64,000 bases of DNA. Source: Prosthecodimorpha hirschii (lineage in GTDB: Bacteria; Pseudomonadota; Alphaproteobacteria; Rhizobiales; Ancalomicrobiaceae). Numbering within the stretch: the first letter of the stretch is position 1; each line of letters starts with the position of its first letter. The notes under the pieces are model-generated. The model searched no databases. It was not told where the DNA came from and saw nothing but the letters and a program-made list of their open reading frames with translations. Position numbers and translations under genes: made by a program. The DNA lies in the NCBI RefSeq assembly GCF_001305515.1, contig NZ_LJYW01000001.1, positions 482,307 to 546,306 on the forward strand, in the 5' to 3' direction. Shown here piece by piece: positions 16,039 through 23,804 of this stretch.

Positions 16039-17199
16039 CTACGCCGCCTTCGCCAGATAGCGCTCGGCCAGATGGACCCAGAAGCTCGCGCCGCGGGTCA
16101 GGATGGCGTCGTTGAAGTCGAACCTGGCGTGATGCAGCATCGGCCCGTCGCCGGCGCCGAGCAGGAAGTAGCAGCCCGGCTTCTCCTGCAGCATGAAGGC
16201 GAAATCCTCGCTGCCCGGCGTCGGGCGCGCCACGATGCGGGCCCGGTCGGCGCCGACGAGCTCGACCGCCAGGGCATGGGCGAAGGCGGTTTCCTCGGGC
16301 GTGTTGACCAGTGCCGGATAGATGCGCCGATAGTCGACCGTCGCCGTGCAGCCGTAGCTTTCCGCCTGCAGTCGCGCGACGGCGGTGATCCTGTCCTGCA
16401 ACTGGTCGTGCACCGCCTCGGCGAAGCTGCGCACGGACAGTCGCAAGGTCGCGGCGCCCGGGATGACGTTGGAAGCCTGTCCGGACTGGAAGGCGCCGAC
16501 CGTGATCACCGCCGGCTCCTGCGGGTCGATGTTGCGCGAGACGATCGTCTGCAGCGCCATCACGGTCGAGGCGCCGGCGACGATCGGATCCACCGCCATT
16601 TCCGGATGGGCGCCATGGCCGCCCTTGCCCTCGATGGTGATGGTCACGTTGTCGGCGGCGGACATCAGAACGCCCGGCCGGAACAGGAAATCGCCGACCG
16701 GCCGGTTCGGCCAGTTGTGGACGGCGAAGACCGCATCGCAGGGGAACAGCCGGAACAGGCCTTCGTCCATCATCCGCCGGGCGCCGGCGAGGCCTTCCTC
16801 GGCGGGCTGAAAGATCAGGTGGATCGTGCCGTCGAAGCTGCGCGAGCGGGCGAGATGGCGGGCGGCGGCGAGCAGCATGACCGTGTGGCCGTCATGCCCG
16901 CAGGCATGCATCTTCCCCGGAACGGCACTCGCATAGGCAAGGCCGGTCTCCTCCAGGATCGGCAGGGCATCCATGTCGGCGCGAATGCCGATCCGCCGCG
17001 TGCCGTTGCCGGCCGTGAGCGTGCCGACGACGCCGGTCCCGCCCAGACCGCGATGCACCGTATAGCCCCAGTCGCCGAGCAGGCGCGCGACCAGGTCGCT
17101 GGTCTCATGCTCCTCGTAGCCGAGCTCCGGGCGGCTGTGCAGCTGCCGGCGCAGCGCGACGAAGTCGTTCTCTTCGGCGACGATTTCGGAAATCAGCAT
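16039..17199 (-). CDS. M20 family amidohydrolase/peptidase
   Basis: A 386-residue metal-dependent amidohydrolase of the M20D (hippurate hydrolase/IAA-amino-acid hydrolase/AbgB-like) family. The N-terminus has LHSRPELGYEEHET. The metal site region includes IRADMDALPI and HACGHDGHTVMLL, followed by FQPAEEGLAGARRMM with the catalytic Glu. The small dimerisation lid begins at KGGHGAHPEMAVDPI. No signal peptide, so cytoplasmic; likely removes acyl groups from N-acylated amino acids. ATG at 17199 gives the standard start. It is monocistronic, with a long non-coding region upstream. The substrate is not predictable. Confidence 0.92.
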   Translation of the reverse strand: MLISEIVAEENDFVALRRQLHSRPELGYEEHETSDLVARLLGDWGYTVHRGLGGTGVVGTLTAGNGTRRIGIRADMDALPILEETGLAYASAVPGKMHACGHDGHTVMLLAAARHLARSRSFDGTIHLIFQPAEEGLAGARRMMDEGLFRLFPCDAVFAVHNWPNRPVGDFLFRPGVLMSAADNVTITIEGKGGHGAHPEMAVDPIVAGASTVMALQTIVSRNIDPQEPAVITVGAFQSGQASNVIPGAATLRLSVRSFAEAVHDQLQDRITAVARLQAESYGCTATVDYRRIYPALVNTPEETAFAHALAVELVGADRARIVARPTPGSEDFAFMLQEKPGCYFLLGAGDGPMLHHARFDFNDAILTRGASFWVHLAERYLAKAA

Positions 17200-17420
17200 G
17201 GCAGACCCCGCCTTCGGCCCCGGCTGCGGCCGAACACTTAACTTCTTGAATATGTTTGTCGTTCAGCCCGTCCGACCGGCGCTCCTGGCGCGACATGTCC
17301 AGTTATGGCGCCGTTCGTTTGCGGATGCCAGCGCTTCGTCGTGCGGCGATGCCGACGGCCCGTTCCCGGCTTCTGGTCCGGCGTCCATCGGCCGAGGCTC
17401 GAACCGAGGCGGGGTTCGGG

Positions 17421-17450
17421 CAAAAAAAAGGGCCGTCACAACGGCGGCCC
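17421..17450 (-). terminator. Rho-independent terminator (minus strand)
   Basis: Read on the minus strand: GGGCCG stem, nine-base loop, CGGCCC, then eight T. It lies 237 bp downstream of the inositol-monophosphatase-like stop and before the M20 gene, so it should separate these transcripts. The remainder of 17200-17686 shows no convincing gene; it contains an AT-richer stretch around 17515-17600 that may hold promoters. Confidence 0.75.
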
Positions 17451-17686
17451 AGTCTTGGGAGGAAACGCCCGAAGGGCGAGCGGCAAGGGCGATGACGAAT
17501 CACCCGCCACGATTACGATCACATCGAAGTCTTGCTTTTGTGTAAAGAACCGGGATCGTGACTTCGATATTGTACGGATGCCCCAAATTGTTCGGATGCG
17601 ACAAGTATCGGTCGGATCGGTTCTTGAGCGCGACTATATCGGACAGGCTCCCGGCCGTTGCGCACCGACGTAGCCCGCGATCAAGG

Positions 17687-18487
17687 TCATGATCGCGCAG
17701 CGGAAAGCGGAATCCCGACGATCTCCGACAGCGCCGCGCCGATCCCCGGCGCCGCGACCAGCACCGGGGCGCCGCTCAGCCAGTCGGGCGCGGCGAAGAA
17801 ATCGTTGGCGAGGCCGCCGGCTTCGGCAACCAGCACCAGGCCGGCCAGGACGTCCCAGGCCCGGATGTTCAGTTCGGCATAGCCATCGGAGCGCCCGGCC
17901 GCCACATAGGCGAGGCCGAGCGTGCCGGATCCGGCCCGGCGGACGCTGGCGCCCGAAGCCAGCACCCGTTCGGTCATGGTCAGATAGTCGGCCGCCGGGC
18001 GGCGCGGCGACCAGCCGAGCTCGACCACCGCCTCCGACAGCGCGCCGGTCGCCGCCGCGCGGATCGGGCGCCCGTTCAGGGTCGCGCCGCGGCTGCGTCG
18101 GGCGGCATAGAGCTCGTTCTGCATCGGCGCGGCGATCGCGCCGAGTTCGGGCCGGCCGTCGACCAGAAGCCCGATCGAGACGCAGAAATGCGGCACACCG
18201 CGCGCGAAATTGGCCGTGCCGTCGATCGGATCGACGATCCAGGTCGCCGCCGCCGAAGACCCTCCGGTCTCCTCGCCGATCATGCCGTCGTCCGGGAACA
18301 CGGTCGCCAGCCGCTCGCGCACCAGCGCCTCGACGGCGCCATCGGCCTCGGTCAGGTAGTCCTGCGGGCCCTTCAGCGCGTAGTCACCCTGCGGCCGGTT
18401 CAGAAACAGGTGCCGCGCCAGGGCGCCGGCCTCGGCGGCGATCGAACAGGCGGCATGCAGGCGCAGGTTCAATGCGCGATCGTCCAT
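17687..18487 (-). CDS. inositol monophosphatase family protein
   Basis: A 266-residue Mg2+-dependent phosphatase of the IMPase/CysQ/HisN superfamily. Metal-site motifs are visible: GEETGG (Glu72, Glu73), WIVDPIDGTANFARG (Asp86, Asp89) and AWDVLAGLVLVAEAGG near residue 213. Length is typical. It could be inositol-1-phosphatase, CysQ-like 3'-phosphoadenosine 5'-phosphatase or histidinol-phosphatase; motifs alone do not decide. ATG at 18487 is preceded by AGGTGGAG on the minus strand, while the in-frame region further upstream has no homologous look. Single gene, divergent from the autotransporter. Confidence 0.88.
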   Translation of the reverse strand: MDDRALNLRLHAACSIAAEAGALARHLFLNRPQGDYALKGPQDYLTEADGAVEALVRERLATVFPDDGMIGEETGGSSAAATWIVDPIDGTANFARGVPHFCVSIGLLVDGRPELGAIAAPMQNELYAARRSRGATLNGRPIRAAATGALSEAVVELGWSPRRPAADYLTMTERVLASGASVRRAGSGTLGLAYVAAGRSDGYAELNIRAWDVLAGLVLVAEAGGLANDFFAAPDWLSGAPVLVAAPGIGAALSEIVGIPLSAARS

Positions 18488-18854
18488 CACAGTATCTCCA
18501 CCTCGACGGCAAGCCTTGTTCACGTCGCCGCAGGTTCTGCGCCCGACCGGCCCGGAAGACAACGGCATCGCACCAGACGAAGGCACCGCCTGGGGACGGA
18601 TGCCGCCCGATATATTCGTCACCCTGAATTCAAATCAGCCCGACCCTGGCCGGAGGAACCATGGTCGAGCGGGCATGTCCCCGAACGGTTCGAAATGCAA
18701 CTGCCGAAGCCGCGAAGGCGGCAGAACTGCAGGATTTTGATTGTTTCGTTATTGCAGAATTAATCAACATTACGATACCGATTAACCATGCGATTCACCC
18801 AATGATTCGTTGGACTTCCACCGATTGAACCGCCCGATTCGGCCGGAGATGCTG
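18488..18854. other. divergent intergenic region
   Basis: 367 bp without a supported gene. Bases 18735-18800 are unusually AT-rich for this genome (for example AGAATTAATCAACATTACG), consistent with a promoter region for the autotransporter gene. I could not assign -35/-10 boxes with confidence. Confidence 0.4.
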
Positions 18855-21515
18855 ATGCTCAGCTTCGTTCGCCATGCGCCTGCCTGTGCCCTCAGGTCTC
18901 CGTTCCGTCGGACCGACTCACCCGCCGCGATGCCCGCCATGGATGTGTCGGATCGGGGCCGGACGATCGAGCGACTGCTCGGCAGCGTGGCGGTCAGCGC
19001 GATCCTGGCTGGCGTCGGTCTGCTCGTCGCCATCGACCCGGCCCGCGCCGGCTGCGTGCCGGACGGCGGTATCACCGTTTGCTCTGGGGAGATGCTCGGC
19101 AACAACTTCCTGGGCGGATCGGTGCTGTTCGACAAGACCTACAAGACTGTCGGGGCGCCAGAACTGTTCGGCGCCTATGTCATCAGCGAATCCGGCGCCA
19201 TGACCGTATCGACTGAGGCGGGCAGCGTGATCTCTGCCTTCGGCTATGGGCTGCAGATCGAAAACAACGGCACCGGCGCGACGACCGTGTCGCTCGCCGG
19301 CGAAATTTTGGGCGGCACGACCGGTGTCCTTGTCGCGACCAGTTCCGGTACGACCGATTTGACCATCGTTCAGTCGGCAGGCACGATCTCCGGCAGTCTT
19401 AATGGAATTGAGGCCTACAACTCCGGCAGCGGAAACACCTTGGTTACGGTGGCGGGGACGGTCAACACAGTCTATGTCAACAACAACCCGAGTGCCAAGA
19501 ACCTCGACATCGTCCAGAATGGTGGATCGATCACGGGCGGCTCCTACGGAATCTATGCCTACAATTCAGGCACCGGACACACGAACGTCACGACATCCGG
19601 CACCATTCAGTCCCTCGGGGACGGTGGTTACGGGATCTACGCGCTGACCGGCGCTGGTGGCACCGACCTGACCTTCAATCAGACTGGCGGTTCGATCACC
19701 GGGGCCGGAGGCGGTGTCCATCTGTTCAATTTGGGCACGGGCAACACGTCCGTGTCGGTATCCGGGACGATCGCATCGACGAGTCCCTATGCCGGCGCTC
19801 TCTATGCGGCCAACGCTCCCGGCAGCACGGGGAGCCTCACCGTCGTCCAAAACGCCGGCACGATCTCCGGCAAGGTGGCCATCGAGGTCAGCCACCTGGG
19901 CACGGGCGATACCACAGTCCGGACGGCAGGCACCCTCACCGGCACGATCACAGGCATCAACGCCACCACCTTCGGCGGCAACCAGACCATCGTGCAGACC
20001 GGCGGCACGATTACGGGCGGCGAGGACGGCATCAACTCCCACGCCTTCGGCGGTATCCAGACGATCTCGGTCGACGGCAAGGTCTCCGGGGGGACGCGCC
20101 GCGGCATCTATGCCTATAACGACAGCGGCGTGACGGCGATCACCGTCGGGGCCGGCGCCCGGGTCTCGGGCGGGACCTACGGCATCGAGATCGGCGGGTC
20201 CGGTAGCACCATCAATGCCGGCGGCCGCATCTCCGGCGGTTCCGCGGCCATTTGGTATAACGGCTCGAACAACACGCTCAACGTCTACAATTCGGCGCGC
20301 TTCAACGGCGCGGTCGACTTCAATTCGACGACCGGGAACACCATCAATTTCCATACCGGCTCGTATACGCTGGCGGTGGAAGACTATCTGGTCAACTCGA
20401 ACCAGATCAACGTCAAGGACAAGTCGCTGACGCTGATCACCTCAGGGATAGATCCGGACACCAAGGCCGGCAACATCGTGGTCGTCGACAACAAGGCGGT
20501 CTCGGCCAGCCCGAACATGGTGAGAGACTTCGCCGGCGGCATCCTCGGTCTCGTCGGAGAGATCGTCGACATCGATGCGCCCCGCCCGGCCCGCACCTCC
20601 GGCGCGCCACTCGGCTATGCCGACACCACCGGCCGGCCGTCGCCGACCGACATCCAGACCGGTTCGATCGGCCAGGGCACCACCTACGACGCCTATGGCA
20701 ACCTCGTTTGGCTGCGCAGCCTCGCCGCCGCGCGGCAACAGGATGCCAGCGGCGGCCAGGGCGCCCTGCAATCGCGCCAGTGGGGCATGGCCGGCGGCAT
20801 CGACCACCAGCATGACGACTGGCGCTTCGGCGCCTTCGGCGGCGGCGGCAAGACCTCGGCCACGCTGGATGGCGGTTCCGGCTCGTCGAGCGGCGATATC
20901 GGCCTTGCCGGCGGCTATGCCCGGCGCACGCTCGGCACCGCCTGGCTCGATGCGGTGCTGGCCGGCGGCTATATCCGGACCGAGACCAAGCGCCGGATCG
21001 GAACCGGCGGGGAAACCGCGACCGGCAGCTTCGACGGCTGGTTCGGTGCGGGCGAGCTGGCGCTCGCCACCCGCTTCGCGCTGGGCGATCGCTGGTCGCT
21101 GACGCCGAGCCTGAAGGCGCGCTACGTCGCCGCCGCCTATGACGGCTACAAGGAACGCGGCTCGTCGCAGAATGTCAGCTACGACGCCCACAACGCGCAG
21201 GGCCTGGAGCAGCGCTTCGAGGCGAAGCTGAACTATCAGACCAGTTCCGAAGGCCGCCCGATGAACTACTGGCTCAAGGCCGCGGGCTTCGCGCAAGAGA
21301 CGATCGGCAAGACCGGCTACGGCGCCACCGTGCTCGACACCGATTTCACCGTGCGCGCGCTCGGCGATCGGACCGTCTACGGAACCACGGTCGGGCTCGG
21401 CTTCGATATCGTCCTGATGAAGAATGTCAGCATCTTCTCGGATATCGACGGCACCCTCACCTCCGATCATGCCCGTGCCGGTTCGGTGCGCGGCGGCATG
21501 AAGGTGGCCTTCTGA
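18855..21515 (+). CDS. autotransporter (type Va) with beta-helix passenger
   Basis: An ~886-residue outer-membrane autotransporter. The extended N-terminal signal region has a hydrophobic core SVAVSAILAGVGLLVAID. The passenger (about 60-560) consists of repeats of ~30-50 residues built around GGSITGG.YGIYAYNSG, rich in Gly, Thr, Ser and Asn, predicting a right-handed beta-helix. From about residue 615 comes a barrel domain beginning GNLVWLRSLAAARQQ, containing WGMAGGIDHQ and FDGWFGAGELALATRFAL, and ending in the terminal MKVAF required for barrel assembly. The start is uncertain: ATG at 18855 has GGAG six bases upstream, ATG 18849 and 18930 are alternatives. Probably a surface adhesin; no protease motif is seen in the passenger. 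Confidence 0.88.
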   Translation: MLSFVRHAPACALRSPFRRTDSPAAMPAMDVSDRGRTIERLLGSVAVSAILAGVGLLVAIDPARAGCVPDGGITVCSGEMLGNNFLGGSVLFDKTYKTVGAPELFGAYVISESGAMTVSTEAGSVISAFGYGLQIENNGTGATTVSLAGEILGGTTGVLVATSSGTTDLTIVQSAGTISGSLNGIEAYNSGSGNTLVTVAGTVNTVYVNNNPSAKNLDIVQNGGSITGGSYGIYAYNSGTGHTNVTTSGTIQSLGDGGYGIYALTGAGGTDLTFNQTGGSITGAGGGVHLFNLGTGNTSVSVSGTIASTSPYAGALYAANAPGSTGSLTVVQNAGTISGKVAIEVSHLGTGDTTVRTAGTLTGTITGINATTFGGNQTIVQTGGTITGGEDGINSHAFGGIQTISVDGKVSGGTRRGIYAYNDSGVTAITVGAGARVSGGTYGIEIGGSGSTINAGGRISGGSAAIWYNGSNNTLNVYNSARFNGAVDFNSTTGNTINFHTGSYTLAVEDYLVNSNQINVKDKSLTLITSGIDPDTKAGNIVVVDNKAVSASPNMVRDFAGGILGLVGEIVDIDAPRPARTSGAPLGYADTTGRPSPTDIQTGSIGQGTTYDAYGNLVWLRSLAAARQQDASGGQGALQSRQWGMAGGIDHQHDDWRFGAFGGGGKTSATLDGGSGSSSGDIGLAGGYARRTLGTAWLDAVLAGGYIRTETKRRIGTGGETATGSFDGWFGAGELALATRFALGDRWSLTPSLKARYVAAAYDGYKERGSSQNVSYDAHNAQGLEQRFEAKLNYQTSSEGRPMNYWLKAAGFAQETIGKTGYGATVLDTDFTVRALGDRTVYGTTVGLGFDIVLMKNVSIFSDIDGTLTSDHARAGSVRGGMKVAF

Positions 21516-21540
21516 GCGGCCGGAGCGGCGAGTGCGGCCG

Positions 21541-22281
21541 ATGCGCCTGAACCGGTCTCCCGACCGTCCGCGAGTGCCTGTCCCGGAAAGGCGCCTTGCA
21601 CCTCGGCCGGTCGGACCTGCTGTCGCCGAGATCGTGGCGATCGGGATCGCGGCGATCGCCGTGCTGGCGGGCGCGGCGGCCGTACAGGCGCAGTCGATCA
21701 GGCCGGCCGCCAATCAGCGCCCTGCAACACCCGGCAGCCCTGCGGCGGGCAGTTCCGCTGCGGCGGCCCCTGCCCCGTCGCCCTCGGGCATGGCGGTGCC
21801 GTCATCGCAGGATGCGACGCCGTCGACGATCGAGGAGACCTACGACGGCTGGAGGGTGATCTGCCTGCAGGAACCGGCCCCCGCCCCGGGACGGGTCGGA
21901 CCGGGCCCGCGCCGGTGCTCGGTCGTGCTGCAGCAGTTCGACGGGACGACCCGGCAGCGCATCCTGGCGATCGAACTGCGGCTGTCCGGCGCCGAAAAGA
22001 CCGAGGGGACCGCCATCCTGCCGTTCGGCCTGGTCATCGAACGGGGTGTGGATCTCCAGCCGGAGGCGGCGGCGCCGCTCGCGACGGCGAAATTCCGAAC
22101 CTGCCTGCCGGGCGGATGCGTCGTGCCGTTGAGCCTGGACGCCAAGGCCGTGGCGACCCTGCGCAAGGCGCAGAGCTTGAACCTGACCGCCGAGGCCGCA
22201 TCCGGCGGCAACGTCGTCCTCAAGGTCGCCCTGAAAGGCTTCGGCCCGGCCGTCGACCGGGCCATGGCGCTCGCCCGCTGA
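21541..22281 (+). CDS. invasion associated locus B (IalB) family protein
   Basis: A ~246-residue exported protein. A long N-terminus leads to a hydrophobic segment (IVAIGIAAIAVLAGAAAVQAQ) with likely cleavage after QA, then an Ala/Pro/Ser linker. The IalB domain follows: YDGWRVIC, C at RRCSVV, RQRILAIEL, ILPFGLVIERGVDLQ, FRTCLPGGCVVPLSLD and LKVALKGFGPAVDRA. IalB proteins are periplasmic/outer-membrane proteins named from Bartonella erythrocyte invasion but widespread in free-living Rhizobiales. It starts 25 bp after the autotransporter stop and is probably co-transcribed. ATG 21541 preferred over GTG 21532. Confidence 0.85.
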   Translation: MRLNRSPDRPRVPVPERRLAPRPVGPAVAEIVAIGIAAIAVLAGAAAVQAQSIRPAANQRPATPGSPAAGSSAAAAPAPSPSGMAVPSSQDATPSTIEETYDGWRVICLQEPAPAPGRVGPGPRRCSVVLQQFDGTTRQRILAIELRLSGAEKTEGTAILPFGLVIERGVDLQPEAAAPLATAKFRTCLPGGCVVPLSLDAKAVATLRKAQSLNLTAEAASGGNVVLKVALKGFGPAVDRAMALAR

Positions 22282-22454
22282 AGCCCTCCGGCTGGCGCCC
22301 GCCAGCGGCCGGCCGCTCGCCGCCGTCGAGGCGTAAGGATTGCCGGGCTGTTCCGAGCGCAAAGTCGGTCCGATCCTGATCGGCGCGTTTGGCGGCTTCG
22401 GTTGCAGAGTTATCGGCGAGCCGGTACCGTGCCGATGATTCTCGTTTCGTTCCA

Positions 22455-23576
22455 GTGTCGGACGCGCCCTTGGATTGGTCTGTCGAACAGGATGCGGCGC
22501 TCAAGGCCGTCAAGGACTGGCTGAAGGGACGCCATCCGCAGGTCTTCCGCCTGTTCGGCTTCGCCGGCACGGGCAAGACGACGCTTGCCCGCCACGTCGC
22601 CGAGGGGATCGACGGCGATGTCTGCTTCGGCGCCTTCACCGGCAAGGCCGCGATGGTCATGCGCCAGAAGGGCTGCGAAGGCGCGACCACGATCCACAGC
22701 ATGATCTACCGCCCGCGCCGCAAATCGGCCGAGGACGAGGAGGAGGAGACCTTCTCGTTCGCCATCAACCATCAAAGCGACGTCTCCAAGGCCAAGCTGA
22801 TCGTCATCGACGAATGTTCGATGGTCGACGAGGAGCTGGGCCGCGACCTGCTCTCCTTCGGCAAGCCGACGCTCGTGCTGGGCGATCCGGCCCAATTGCC
22901 GCCGATCAAGGGCGGCGGCTTCTTCACCGAGGCGGAGCCGGACGTGATGCTGACCGAGGTCCATCGTCAGGCGGCCGACAATCCGATCGTTCGCATGTCG
23001 ATGGACATCCGGGAGGGCCGGCCGCTCGAAATCGGGCACTATGGCCAATCGAGCGTGATACGGCGGCGGGACATCGATGCCGAACGGATTCTGGCCGCCG
23101 ACCAGGTTCTGGTCGGCCTGAACCGGACCCGGCACGGCTACAACAAGCGCATCCGGGAACTGCGCGGCTATACGAGCCCGCATCCCGAGGTCGGCGAGAA
23201 GCTGGTCTGCCTGCGCAACGACAAGTCCAAGGGTCTGCAGAACGGCGGCATCTTCCGGGTCAACCGGCGCAAGGAGCCGAAGGGTGGCTACCTGAAATAC
23301 GATGTCGCGCCCGACGAGGCCGGCACGCGGGCGCGCATCCACGTCTCGGTCCTGCCGGATTTCTTCGAAGGCAAGGAGGGCGACCTGTCATGGCAGATGC
23401 GCCGCTCCTCCGACGAATTCGACTACGGCTACGCCCTGACGGTGCACAAGGCGCAGGGCTCGCAATGGGACGACGTGGTCCTGTTCGACGAGGCCTTCGC
23501 GTTCCGGGAGCACCGCGATCGCTGGCTCTATACGGGGGTGACCCGGGCGGCCGAGACCCTGACGGTCGTGGTCTGA
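22455..23576 (+). CDS. RecD/Pif1-like ATP-dependent helicase (AAA superfamily 1B)
   Basis: A ~373-residue single-polypeptide superfamily 1 helicase. Walker A GFAGTGKTT, motif II IVIDECSMVD, motif III LVLGDPAQLPPIKGGG, HRQA, and the C-terminal YALTVHKAQGSQWD and YTGVTRA are all present. It resembles the stand-alone RecD-like or Dda-like helicases of alphaproteobacteria, much shorter than RecD2. Probable role: 5'-3' DNA unwinding in repair or replication restart. The start is uncertain: GTG 22455 (before DAPLDWSVEQDAAL) was chosen; TTG 22389 would add 22 residues. No ATG occurs before the Walker A motif. No RecB/RecC neighbours. Confidence 0.82.
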   Translation: MSDAPLDWSVEQDAALKAVKDWLKGRHPQVFRLFGFAGTGKTTLARHVAEGIDGDVCFGAFTGKAAMVMRQKGCEGATTIHSMIYRPRRKSAEDEEEETFSFAINHQSDVSKAKLIVIDECSMVDEELGRDLLSFGKPTLVLGDPAQLPPIKGGGFFTEAEPDVMLTEVHRQAADNPIVRMSMDIREGRPLEIGHYGQSSVIRRRDIDAERILAADQVLVGLNRTRHGYNKRIRELRGYTSPHPEVGEKLVCLRNDKSKGLQNGGIFRVNRRKEPKGGYLKYDVAPDEAGTRARIHVSVLPDFFEGKEGDLSWQMRRSSDEFDYGYALTVHKAQGSQWDDVVLFDEAFAFREHRDRWLYTGVTRAAETLTVVV

Positions 23577-23639
23577 GGCCACGGCCTGCTCGGACGGACC
23601 GTCGGCCATCGGCGCGCCGGGGCTGGGCCGAGCTGGGCC

Positions 23640-23765
23640 AGAGCAAGGTCCGATCAGAGCGGCCCGCTCTGATCGGAAAACGCTTGCGCAAACAAAAACA
23701 TGCAGAGCTTCATCCGATCCCTTCGGATCGGGGGATGCTCTTCAGATTGGGTGATGCTCTAGAGC
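23640..23765 (-). repeat. dispersed palindromic intergenic repeat, copy 2 (inverted)
   Basis: Reverse-complement copy of the repeat at 15368-15470: GAGCAAGGTCCGATCAGAGC, the GATCAGAGCGG/CCGCTCTGATC hairpin, GCGCAAACAAAAACATGCAG and GATCCCTTCGGATC. An additional GGTGATGCTCT follows to 23761. It lies between the helicase and capsule genes, whose 3' ends converge, and accounts for most of this 228-bp gap. Confidence 0.8.
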
Positions 23766-23804
23766 GGACCGACCGGCTGCCGAAGCCACCGGCCGACGAC
23801 CCCT

